DNA of 64,000 bases from Shimia_B sp038525525 (GTDB lineage: Bacteria > Pseudomonadota > Alphaproteobacteria > Rhodobacterales > Rhodobacteraceae): assembly GCA_038525525.1 (NCBI GenBank), contig JBCBHO010000005.1, positions 62,001 to 126,000 on the forward strand. The letters are read 5' to 3'. Within the stretch, counting starts at the first letter, position 1. Each line of letters begins with the position of its first letter. Under the pieces are notes generated by a model, which saw nothing but the letters and a program-made list of their open reading frames with translations, was not told where the DNA came from and did no database searches. Made by a program: the position numbers and the translations under genes. Below are positions 50,822 to 58,870 of the stretch, in pieces.

Positions 50822-51208
50822 ATGAAAAGCACCGTCGAACTCAGGGACCTCGCCCTCACACTCTCCCTTGGAACCTACGGCCCAAATGATGTCGTCCCGG
50901 ACGTGCACCTGCTGGATCTCAGGCTGACCATCGATCCTGCCCGCGTATTCATCGAGGCTGACGGGATGGCCCATGTCTTCGACTATGATCCCCTCATTCG
51001 GGAGATCGACCGCCTGGCGCAGGATGGACACTACCACACGCAGGAATGGCTCATGACCCGGATCGTCAGGGCCTGCGCGGATCATCCGGAAATCGAGGCG
51101 GTGGACATCAGCCTGCGCAAGCAACCGGTGCTGCGCGAGAGCGGCACGCTCGGCGTTTCACTCCAGGTGAGCCGCGAGGACATGGAGACATTGCGCCACG
51201 CACACTGA
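50822..51208 (+). CDS. folB: Dihydroneopterin aldolase-like protein (FolB family)
   Basis: 128 residues. VELRDLALTLSLGTYGPNDVVPDVHLLDLRLTIDPARVF and VFDYDPLIREIDRLAQDGHYHTQEWLMTRIVRACADHPEIEAVDISLRKQPVL match FolB: the substrate Glu in the EWL block and the catalytic Lys in RKQPVL. Converts dihydroneopterin to hydroxymethyl-dihydropterin in folate synthesis. Begins at ATG 50822 rather than an upstream TTG. No other folate gene is near. Confidence 0.82.
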   Translation: MKSTVELRDLALTLSLGTYGPNDVVPDVHLLDLRLTIDPARVFIEADGMAHVFDYDPLIREIDRLAQDGHYHTQEWLMTRIVRACADHPEIEAVDISLRKQPVLRESGTLGVSLQVSREDMETLRHAH

Positions 51209-51273
51209 TGCAGCCCGCTGCGACGCATCGTCGGCGCCCCTAGACCGGCGCGACTGCCTCCTATCTCTGGGGC

Positions 51274-52116
51274 ATGCATCATCCAGCCCTGCAACCGCTG
51301 AGACGACTTTTGTCGCTCGTACTCGGTCTCCTGCGGATGCCCCCCGGGCGGCGCCGGATCGCGGTGGCGTTTGCCTATGGCCTCGCCTGCCACGCGGCAT
51401 TCGCCCTCGCCGTGATTGCGATGATCGTGGCGATGTTCTTTGGGATGAGCGAGAGCCTCGGGCGCGTGCCGGCGCCTTGGTCCTATGCGGCCAACCTCTT
51501 CCTCGTCCTACAATTTCCTCTGAGCCACTCGCTCCTTCTCAGCGAGCGTGGCCGGAAGGCGCTGGGGTGGCTCGCCCCGCGGGACTATGCCGGGACGCTC
51601 TCCACAACGACCTTCGCCCTCGTGGCGTCGCTCCAGCTCTTTGCCCTCTTCGCCTTCTGGACCCCAAGCGGGATCGTGTGGTGGCGTGCGGAGGGGGCCG
51701 CGCTCTACCTGATGTGCACGCTCTACGCGGTGTCATGGCTCCTACTCATCTGGGCGAGCTACGATGCGGGGGCGGAGGTGCAATCCGGCGCCCTCGGCTG
51801 GATGTCCCTCGCGCAGGGGATCAAGCCGATCTTCCCGGAGATGCCGACGACCGGCCTCTTCCGCGTCATCCGACAGCCGATCTACGTCTCTTTCGCGCTC
51901 ACGATGTGGACGGTGCTGGTCTGGACGCCGGACCAACTCGCCCTTGCGAGCCTGCTCACGGCCTATTGCCTGCTGGCGCCGCGACTGAAGGAAGCGCGCT
52001 TCGAAAAACGCTTCGGTCCTGCGTTTGACGAGTATCGTGCGCGCGTTCCCTACGCGGTGCCGCGCCTCTCACGGCGAGACCGCCCGGATATGCGGAGGTC
52101 GTCGCGGGCGCGCTAG
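51274..52116 (+). CDS. Membrane methyltransferase-like protein (ICMT/NnrU type)
   Basis: 280 residues with six to seven helices. TTGLFRVIRQPIYVSFALTMWTVLVWTPDQLALAS near residue 195 is the ICMT-like cofactor block RxPIY, and LKEARFEKRFGPAFDEYRARVPYAVPRL is the typical C-terminal motif EARFEKRFG..YRxRVP. Resembles methanethiol S-methyltransferase and similar proteins that use S-adenosylmethionine. Substrate unknown. The stop interleaves with the stop of the convergent histidine kinase (CTAG). Confidence 0.82.
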   Translation: MHHPALQPLRRLLSLVLGLLRMPPGRRRIAVAFAYGLACHAAFALAVIAMIVAMFFGMSESLGRVPAPWSYAANLFLVLQFPLSHSLLLSERGRKALGWLAPRDYAGTLSTTTFALVASLQLFALFAFWTPSGIVWWRAEGAALYLMCTLYAVSWLLLIWASYDAGAEVQSGALGWMSLAQGIKPIFPEMPTTGLFRVIRQPIYVSFALTMWTVLVWTPDQLALASLLTAYCLLAPRLKEARFEKRFGPAFDEYRARVPYAVPRLSRRDRPDMRRSSRAR

Positions 52117-53519
52117 GCGCTCGTCGCGAGTTCGTTCCGCGGCTGCGATAGTTCAGCCGCAGACGCCTTGGGCATCTCAACGATGAAGGTCGTCCCAGCC
52201 CCCTCGTTGCCCACGTAGCGGATGTCACCGCCGAGCTCTTCCATGATGCGCTTGGAGATGTTCATGCCGAGGCCCGTGCCGCCGATCTTGCGGGTGTCGG
52301 AGCTGTCGATCTGGCTGAACGAGCCGAAGACCTCCTCGTAGTCGTCCTGCGAGAGCCCGATGCCCATGTCGGAGACGAGGATGCGCGCCACCTCCGCGTC
52401 GTCCTCCACCCAGATCCGCACCTGGCTGTCCTTGGGAGAGAATTTCGAGGCATTGGAGAGCACGTTGGCCAGCACCTGCCCGATGCGCTTCCTGTCCACG
52501 CGGACCTTGGGGCCCTCGGAGGGGAAATTGGCCACGAGCACCACGTCGAGCTCCTTGGCGTAAGGCGTGTTGTCTGTGACGGCGGTCTCGGCGATCTCGA
52601 TGAGGTCCACCGGCTCGATGGTGAATTTCATCTTGTTCGTCTCGACGCTCTGGAGGTCGAGGATTTCGTTGATCAGGCACAGCAGCCGGTCGCAATTGCG
52701 CTGCGCCACCTTGATGGCAAATCCCGCCTGGTCGGTGAGCTTACCCAGCGCGCCCGAATTCACCATGTCGATGGATCCCTTGATCGCCGTCAGCGGCGTG
52801 CGAAGCTCATGGCTCATCGTGGAGACGAACGCCGTCTTGGCGGTGTAGGCGACCTTGGCCCGCTCGTGCTCTTCCTTGAGCGCACGCAGCTGGGCGAGCT
52901 GCGACCGGTAGAGATTGAGATAGAGCCGCGAACAATCAAGGATGAAGAAAAGCACGAAAATCGACGAAAAGAGCTGCGCCCAAAGCTCGGATTGAAGCGC
53001 GGCTCCTGTAATGACCACGTCGCGGATCGGAATGAAAAGGAACGTCGCACCGTAAAAGATCATGCGCAGCACGAGAACGGGCAATAGCTGATGATTATTC
53101 ATTGCCGCGAAAAGCGCTGCCGCGAAGAGAAAGAATAGCGGCATGAAGTGCGTCGTCGGACCCTGGATCACCGCGATGGCAATTGCGTAGCTGCAGATAA
53201 TCGTCGCGCTGAGCACGGTGCTCATCACAAGCAGCAACAGGTGCTGCCGGACGCGGGCCGGTGACGGGTTCTGTGTCCGCAGGATCCGCCGGAAGAGCCA
53301 GAAATCGAAAAGCTCGAGCAGGATGGTCGCGGTGAGCAAAGTGACCGCGAGCGTGGCACTGTAATAGAAGGCCGCAAGCGCAAGCGCAGCAAGGAAAATC
53401 ACCTGCCGCTGGATGACGAGATCGATGCCGACCTGGCAGTAATCGCGCATCTGTTGGACGAGAAGCGGCACCGGATCCGGGCCAGTGTATGCCTCTTCTA
53501 CCTTGTCCAAACTCAGCAT
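52113..53519 (-). CDS. Membrane sensor histidine kinase
   Basis: 468 residues. About six N-terminal membrane helices (residues 35-195) without a recognised sensor domain, a short coiled coil, then HisKA with phospho-acceptor His237 in STMSHELRTPLTAIKGSIDMVNSG. The HATPase part has VLANVLSNASKFSPKDSQVRIWV (N box), DMGIGLSQDD (G1), and GGTGLGMNISKRIMEELGG (G2). No receiver domain. Start at 53519 behind GAGGGGA. The response regulator 1 kb upstream, across a LuxI-type gene, is its likely partner. Confidence 0.92.
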   Translation of the reverse strand: MLSLDKVEEAYTGPDPVPLLVQQMRDYCQVGIDLVIQRQVIFLAALALAAFYYSATLAVTLLTATILLELFDFWLFRRILRTQNPSPARVRQHLLLLVMSTVLSATIICSYAIAIAVIQGPTTHFMPLFFLFAAALFAAMNNHQLLPVLVLRMIFYGATFLFIPIRDVVITGAALQSELWAQLFSSIFVLFFILDCSRLYLNLYRSQLAQLRALKEEHERAKVAYTAKTAFVSTMSHELRTPLTAIKGSIDMVNSGALGKLTDQAGFAIKVAQRNCDRLLCLINEILDLQSVETNKMKFTIEPVDLIEIAETAVTDNTPYAKELDVVLVANFPSEGPKVRVDRKRIGQVLANVLSNASKFSPKDSQVRIWVEDDAEVARILVSDMGIGLSQDDYEEVFGSFSQIDSSDTRKIGGTGLGMNISKRIMEELGGDIRYVGNEGAGTTFIVEMPKASAAELSQPRNELATSA

Positions 53520-53911
53520 TTTGTTGGTCCCCTCGTGCGCACATCCACAACTTGTAGCTGCGGGTATTCTCAAAGGCGCACTCGCCGTAACGTTGCAATT
53601 CTGATCTTGTTTGAAACAGGGGATTGTGGCTAAAGTGCGAAAAATACCGAACAAAGTTTGGTATTGCTCACATTAGAGAACCAGTGGGTGAGCGGGGCAT
53701 GGGCAGACAGAACTCAATCCCGGGTGGGAAAGCGGAACGCGTGTTTCCAAAGTTGCTTTCGCAACAAGAAATGAGTGCCCGCAAAGAAAAGCCCTTTATC
53801 CCGTGGTTGTTTTCCTCTCGCAGAACTTCGGAGCACAGTACATATTCCGCGCCGGCAAGCCATTCCACGCTCGAGGCTCTTTGGCCCATTGCAGACACAC
53901 CCTCAGCGCCA
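53520..53911. other. 392-bp divergent regulatory region
   Basis: Lies between the histidine kinase and the LuxI-like gene. AT content is higher than nearby and codon third positions in any frame are not GC-rich, so the open frame running through it is likely noncoding. It holds a near-perfect dyad at 53643-53665 and a short GTTGC-TTTC-GCAAC hairpin at 53752-53765. Confidence 0.5.
53643..53665. promoter_or_regulatory. Near-perfect 23-bp dyad upstream of luxI-like gene
   Basis: AATACCGAAC at 53643-53652 and GTTTGGTATT at 53656-53665 are complementary at nine of ten positions around an AAA centre. Size and symmetry fit a regulator operator; it does not match the classic lux box, so the bound protein is unknown. 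Confidence 0.5.
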
Positions 53912-54550
53912 ATGGAAACAAGCGCCGATGCCGCGCCCAAACCGCTCGATATCCAGAGGTCCACGCTTTCGGTCCGCAATCTCCACGAGCATCGCGATCT
54001 TTTCCCCCGCTACCTCCGCGCACGGCGCGATGTCTTCATCGTCGAAAAGGGGTGGCAGCTCCCGGAAACCGACGGAATGGAATTCGATCAATACGACACG
54101 CCCCTCGCCCGGTGGATCGTAATCCATGATGGGGAGGAGGTGCTGGGCGGCGCCCGGCTCCTGCCCACGACAGCCCAATGCGGCAGTCACAGCTACATGA
54201 TCCGCGACGCGCAGCTCGGTTTTCTCCCCGGCCTGCCCACAGACCTTCTCCATGACATCGCCCCGGTCACCGACGATGTCTGGGAGGCCACGCGCCTTTT
54301 CGTGTGCGATACGGTGCCGTCCCAATCGCGCATGGCGGTTCAGCAGGCACTCCTTCTGGAGATGATGTCGGCGGCGGAAAAGATGGGCGCGACGCGCATC
54401 ATCGGCATCGTGCCCGCCGTCTTCAAACGCTGGCTCAAGAGGATTGGACTTTCGGCCAAGGAAGCGGGGCCCGTCATGCGCATCGACGGTGACCGCGTAC
54501 AGGCGGCGTATCTCAGCGTGATGCAGGCACGGCCCGGCACCGGGCTCTGA
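53912..54550 (+). CDS. LuxI-family acyl-homoserine lactone synthase-like protein
   Basis: 212 residues from ATG 53912, the normal LuxI length. The invariant residues are present: the LRARRDVFIVEKGWQLP stretch (Arg, Phe, Trp), MEFDQYD (the two Asp), GGARLLPT (Arg) and VWEATRLFV (Glu-x2-Arg). It makes a homoserine lactone signal from S-adenosylmethionine and an acyl donor. A longer frame reaches back to 53624, but its first 96 codons have low third-position GC and no good site, so I chose the later ATG. Flanked by a kinase and a response regulator instead of a LuxR. Confidence 0.82.
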   Translation: METSADAAPKPLDIQRSTLSVRNLHEHRDLFPRYLRARRDVFIVEKGWQLPETDGMEFDQYDTPLARWIVIHDGEEVLGGARLLPTTAQCGSHSYMIRDAQLGFLPGLPTDLLHDIAPVTDDVWEATRLFVCDTVPSQSRMAVQQALLLEMMSAAEKMGATRIIGIVPAVFKRWLKRIGLSAKEAGPVMRIDGDRVQAAYLSVMQARPGTGL

Positions 54551-54559
54551 GCAAGCGCC

Positions 54560-54973
54560 CTACGCGACGCTCTCCGTCGACATCTGCGCCTGGAAGGCGC
54601 TCTGCCACAGCGCAACGATCTCGGAGGCGATGGTCATCGGATCGAAGGGCTTCGGGAGCACGGCGATCGCGCCGGCATCCATGAGCGCCTGGATATTCTC
54701 GCGGGAGGCCTTGGCGGTCAGGAAGATCGCGGGCGTATTCTCGAACCCCTCGATTTCCCTCAGGCGCTTGAGCGTCTCCACCCCGTCGATCTCGGGCATC
54801 ATCACATCGAGAAGGAAAAGGTTCGGGCGATGCTCGCGCGCGAGGTCGAGCGCTTTGAAGCCCGAGTCGCACTGCACCATCGCGAGCCCACCCACCGACT
54901 CGAGCGCGAGGCTCGTGACCCAGAGGATGTCCTCATCGTCGTCGACATGCAAAATTAGGGGCGAACCATTCAT
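54560..54973 (-). CDS. Single-domain response regulator
   Basis: 137 residues, receiver domain only. Acidic pocket HVDDDED (Asp11-13), phospho-acceptor Asp56 in LFLLDVMMPEIDG, Thr in FLTAKAS and Lys108 in LPKPFDP. No output domain, so it acts by protein contact, for instance in a phosphorelay. Start at 54973 by a GAGGTG site. Stop is 9 bp from the LuxI-like stop (convergent). Likely paired with the kinase on the same strand. Confidence 0.92.
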   Translation of the reverse strand: MNGSPLILHVDDDEDILWVTSLALESVGGLAMVQCDSGFKALDLAREHRPNLFLLDVMMPEIDGVETLKRLREIEGFENTPAIFLTAKASRENIQALMDAGAIAVLPKPFDPMTIASEIVALWQSAFQAQMSTESVA

Positions 54974-55105
54974 CACCACACCTCTGTTCATCGGGAACCG
55001 ACTGCATACTCGGCCGAAAGAGGCCCTACCCACACCACCGAAGCGAGAAACCGCTTCGAAGTACCCCGAACCAACACGCCCAACAGCATACGGTCACAGA
55101 GTACC

Positions 55106-56215
55106 TCAATTGACCCCTATCCGTCGACTAAGACATGAATCTGATGCAGTTGAGGCATTGCGCGGACCAATCCGCGGCTGATTTGTGGACAGGCTGCCCG
55201 CCAGATGCTCCGTCGCCTGAGACGGGCCCGGGATGGTTTCGCAGAGAATGCCGGACTTCCCCATCAGCTCACGCGTCTCGGCCATCATCGGATCATGGAA
55301 CGGGCACATCGTCCCCACATGCACGACCCTGTGCCCCTTTCGCGCTTCGCGGATGAGGAGCCGCGCCGTACCCTCCATCGGCACGACATTGTCCCCCTCG
55401 CCTCCGAGCGACACGCGCTCGGCGTCACGCCGGGCGAGCTCGAGGAGCTCCGCGCCGTGCGCTGAGCTGTGGAATATGACGTCGGCCTCCTGAAGACGTT
55501 GCACGGCCCGAAGCGACAACAGATCTGGCGCACCTGCTGGGACACCGAGAAATGACACCGTGCCGTCCCGCGCGGCGTCGGGCGCCCCGCCGCGGGCGAT
55601 GGCGTCCTTGATGGCGCGCGCGGCATGGGCTTCCGCTCCGCGGGCCCACTGCGCCATGGGCGCGCCGCCGAAGACCCAGGCCCAGAACGCCCGGCGGCCC
55701 GCACGCGGCACATGTGCCGCCACGGAGGCACGCAGATGGCCCGCAAGCGCCGCAAGCCCGCCGAGGTTCTTCGGGAGCTGTTCCTCGAGCTTCGTCTTGA
55801 TCTGCCGCGCCAGCACGGGGCCGCTGCCTTCGGTCCCGATGGCGACCACGACCGGGTCACGGTCCACGATCGATGGTGTCGTGAGATCGCAAAGATGGGG
55901 TTGATCGACCACGTTCACGAGGCAGCGCGCCTCCCGTGCGATGGCATGGGCGCAGGCATCGACGGCAACGCAGCCGGACGCCACGAAGACCATGGCCGCC
56001 CCCGCAAAGAGATCGGCGTCGAGCGGGCCGGGGTAGTGGACAGCCTTGCCCGCGGCCACGCGCGCGCGAAGCTCGTCATCCAGCTCCGGCGCGGCGAGCA
56101 CGATCTCCGCGTCGGTCTTGCCGATGAGGCGCGCCTTTTGCGCGGCCTGCTCGTCACCGCCGACGATGACGACCCGGCGCCCGGTCGTCCGGATGAACAT
56201 GGGAAAGGCTTTCAT
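55106..56215 (-). CDS. CysG-like siroheme protein with short, altered methyltransferase domain
   Basis: 369 residues. The N-terminal half is a precorrin-2 dehydrogenase/ferrochelatase: RRVVIVGGDEQAAQKARLI, VFVASGCVAVDACAHAIAREARCLVNVVDQPHLCDLTTPSIVDRDPVVVAIGTEGSGPVLARQIK. The C-terminal uroporphyrinogen methyltransferase half has VSFLGVPAGAPDLLSLRAVQRLQEADVIF in place of the GAGPGDPDLLT loop, lacks the GGDPFIFGRGGE motif and ends about 90 residues early. A separate SUMT would be needed. Makes siroheme for nitrite reductase, fitting the nitrate operon. Confidence 0.82.
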   Translation of the reverse strand: MKAFPMFIRTTGRRVVIVGGDEQAAQKARLIGKTDAEIVLAAPELDDELRARVAAGKAVHYPGPLDADLFAGAAMVFVASGCVAVDACAHAIAREARCLVNVVDQPHLCDLTTPSIVDRDPVVVAIGTEGSGPVLARQIKTKLEEQLPKNLGGLAALAGHLRASVAAHVPRAGRRAFWAWVFGGAPMAQWARGAEAHAARAIKDAIARGGAPDAARDGTVSFLGVPAGAPDLLSLRAVQRLQEADVIFHSSAHGAELLELARRDAERVSLGGEGDNVVPMEGTARLLIREARKGHRVVHVGTMCPFHDPMMAETRELMGKSGILCETIPGPSQATEHLAGSLSTNQPRIGPRNASTASDSCLSRRIGVN

Positions 56216-56224
56216 GGGCGGACC

Positions 56225-58870
56225 TCAATTAGCGGTTTGCGGTGTCTTGGCGGCTGCAAGGAGCGCGGCGATCTCCGGCCGGCAGGAGCCGCAATTCGTC
56301 CCGGCCTTGAGGGCGCGGCCCACTGCATCGACGGTCGACAACGCGTCTGCGTCCACGGCGCGCATGATGGCCTTGACCCCCACCCCGAAGCAGGAGCACA
56401 GCACCGGCCCCGGATCGGGAAGATCTTCGGTTGCGCGCCCGAGAAGGATCCCCTTTGGATCCTGACCTACCCGCGACGCGAGGTAATCCCGCATGACAGC
56501 GACGGGCTCGGCGGCGATGAAGAGCGCGGCCTCGAGACGACCTCGGGCATGGAAGGCGAGCCGAACCATGCCGCGCGCCCGGTCCGTGACCGACGTCACC
56601 GCCGCGTCGGGCAGATCGAACATCACCCGGGCCCGGGCCTCCCAATCCCCGTGCGCGTCAGACCCGGCAAGCTCGAGGCGAAAGCCCGCAGTCGTGCGGG
56701 CGAGGGCCCAGTATTCGCTGTCCGGCACAGGGCGCGCGCGGCTCACCGCGAAGCCGTACCAGGCCGCGGCGTAGCGCGCGACGGAGACGACGGCGGCCTT
56801 GCTCTCCGGCTGGCCGGAGACCGGGTCCACATGGCCCGCGACGAGATCGTCGATGCGCCCGGACGGCGCGGTATCGCCTGTCCAATGCATGGGCGCAAAG
56901 ACCTGCCCGGGGCTGACATCCTCGGTGATCCGCGCACGGAGGATGGCCTGCCCCGTGGGGCTCTTCACCTCCACGAGATCCGAGGCCGAGATGGCGTAGC
57001 GCTGCGCATCCTCGGGATGCAGGTCCAGGAAGGGCTCGGCCAGATGCGCCGAGAGCCGCGCCGAGAGCGCCGTGCGCGTCATGGTGTGCCACTGATCGCG
57101 GATGCGCCCGGTATTCAGGCGCAGCGGATAACGCGGGGCGCGCCGCTCGGCGGGCGGACGCCATGTCACCGGGAGGAGCTCCGCCTTCCCGTCCGCTTGA
57201 AAGAAGCCGCCATCCGCAAAGAAGCGCCCGCCTTGCCGCGCGGCGGTCACAGGCCAGCGCGTGGGTGCGAGGCGGTCGTAAGCCTCATCGCTGAGCCCGG
57301 CGAGGCCCGATATGTCGAAGTCCTTGCCCAACCGGCCCGCAATTCCGGAAAGCACCGCGTGCTCGCGAAAGATCTCGCCCGGGCCCGCGTAGCTGAACGC
57401 ATCGACCCAGCCCATGCGCCGCCCCACCTCCGCGAGGATCTCCCAATCGGCTTTCGCCCCCGCGAAAGGCGGCATCACCGTGCGTTGGCGGCTGATGGTC
57501 CGGTCCGAGTTCGTGACGGTCCCGTCCTTCTCTGCCCAGGCGGCGGCGGGAAGAAGAACGTGGGCGAAGCGCGCGGTATCCGTGCGTCCGGTGATGTCGC
57601 TCACCACGACGAAATCGCAGCCAGCGATGGCGGCCCGGACAGCCGCGGCCTCGGGCATGCTCACCGCGGGGTTCGTGTGGATGATCCAGAGCGCCTTGAT
57701 CCGGCCCTCACCGACGGCGCGAAACATGTCCACGGCCTTCAGCCCCTGCGCCTCGGGCATACGCGGGGCGTTCCAATGGGCCTGCACGGCCGCCCTGTGA
57801 TCCGCGTTCTCGATGTCCAGATGGCAAGCGAGCATATTGGCCAACCCGCCCACCTCGCGCCCGCCCATGGCGTTGGGTTGTCCGGTGACGGAGAACGGCC
57901 CCGCGCCCGGCGTTCCGATGCGTCCGGTGGCCAAGTGGCAATTCAGGATCGCGTTGACCTTGTCCGCGCCCGAGGTGGACTGGTTCACGCCCTGCGAGAA
58001 CACGGTCACGACCCGCGGCGTCCCGATCCAGAGATCGCAGAAGGCCTCGATCTCGGCTTCACTGAGGCCGGTGACGCGCGCATCGTCGGCGCGTGCGGCC
58101 TCGATGGCCGCGCTCAGGCCCGCGGTGTGGCGCTGGTAGGCACTATCCACCGCGTCGTCCGAGGCGATGCGCGCGAGCAGCCGGTTGAAGAGCGCCACGT
58201 CCGAGCCCGGCGCGAGCTTGAGATGCATGTCCGCGCCATCGCAGGACGCCGTGCGGCGCGGGTCGATGACGATGATCTTTGTGCCGCGCCGCTGCTGCGC
58301 GGCGAGGACACGCTGGTGCAGGATTGGATGGCACCAGGCGAGGTTCGAGCCCACGAGCACCACGAGATCGGCCTCGTCGAGATCCTCGTAGGTCCCGGGC
58401 ACCGTGTCCGTGCCGAAGGCGCGCTTGTGGCCGGCCACGGTGGAGGCCATGCACAGCCTGGAATTGGTGTCGATATTCGCGGTCCCGATGAAGCCTTTGA
58501 TGAGCTTGTTGGCGACGTAGTAGTCCTCCGTCAGGAGCTGGCCCGAGACGTAGAAGGCGCAGGCATCGGGGCCGTGCCTGTCGATTGTCTCGCGAAAACG
58601 ATCGGCGACGAGATCAAGCGCCGTGTCCCAGCTCGCCGCCGCGCCATGGACCCGCGGCGTGCGGAGGCGGTAGCCCTGGTTTAGCGCGTCGCCCACTGTC
58701 TCGTCGAGGTTGGAGCCCTTCGAGCAGAGCTTGCCGCCATTGGCCGGATGCTCGGGATCGCCGCGGACAGTGAGCCCGCCCGCCCCGTCGGGCGACAAGA
58801 GGACACCGCACCCTACCCCGCAATAGGGGCAGGTGGACCGTGTCGTGGGGAGCGCGGAGCCGTCCATCAT
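56225..58870 (-). CDS. nasA: Assimilatory nitrate reductase catalytic subunit NasA
   Basis: 881 residues. N-terminal [4Fe-4S] ligands Cys14, Cys17, Cys21 and Cys49; molybdenum ligand Cys140 in SRLCMAS; NPAVSMPEA and molybdopterin-binding C-terminal domain follow. The last 60 residues carry a BFD-like [2Fe-2S] unit (CSCFGVGVKAIMRAV and TNCGSCRPE), so the protein has two cluster types, as in NasA/NarB with fused Fe-S domain. Reduces nitrate to nitrite in the cytoplasm. Overlaps the NasB-like gene by 4 bp (ATGA). Confidence 0.95.
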   Translation of the reverse strand: MMDGSALPTTRSTCPYCGVGCGVLLSPDGAGGLTVRGDPEHPANGGKLCSKGSNLDETVGDALNQGYRLRTPRVHGAAASWDTALDLVADRFRETIDRHGPDACAFYVSGQLLTEDYYVANKLIKGFIGTANIDTNSRLCMASTVAGHKRAFGTDTVPGTYEDLDEADLVVLVGSNLAWCHPILHQRVLAAQQRRGTKIIVIDPRRTASCDGADMHLKLAPGSDVALFNRLLARIASDDAVDSAYQRHTAGLSAAIEAARADDARVTGLSEAEIEAFCDLWIGTPRVVTVFSQGVNQSTSGADKVNAILNCHLATGRIGTPGAGPFSVTGQPNAMGGREVGGLANMLACHLDIENADHRAAVQAHWNAPRMPEAQGLKAVDMFRAVGEGRIKALWIIHTNPAVSMPEAAAVRAAIAGCDFVVVSDITGRTDTARFAHVLLPAAAWAEKDGTVTNSDRTISRQRTVMPPFAGAKADWEILAEVGRRMGWVDAFSYAGPGEIFREHAVLSGIAGRLGKDFDISGLAGLSDEAYDRLAPTRWPVTAARQGGRFFADGGFFQADGKAELLPVTWRPPAERRAPRYPLRLNTGRIRDQWHTMTRTALSARLSAHLAEPFLDLHPEDAQRYAISASDLVEVKSPTGQAILRARITEDVSPGQVFAPMHWTGDTAPSGRIDDLVAGHVDPVSGQPESKAAVVSVARYAAAWYGFAVSRARPVPDSEYWALARTTAGFRLELAGSDAHGDWEARARVMFDLPDAAVTSVTDRARGMVRLAFHARGRLEAALFIAAEPVAVMRDYLASRVGQDPKGILLGRATEDLPDPGPVLCSCFGVGVKAIMRAVDADALSTVDAVGRALKAGTNCGSCRPEIAALLAAAKTPQTAN

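Noticed and set aside
53624..53911. N-terminal extension of the LuxI-like frame
   Set aside because: Low third-position GC, no good ribosome site, and it would make the protein about 96 residues longer than the family.
55625..58684. 1019-codon open frame on the plus strand opposite nasA and the cysG-like gene
   Set aside because: Its codons mirror the GC-rich third positions of the minus-strand genes; the antisense protein is Arg/Gly/His-rich without motifs, while the minus strand has clear NasA and CysG motifs.
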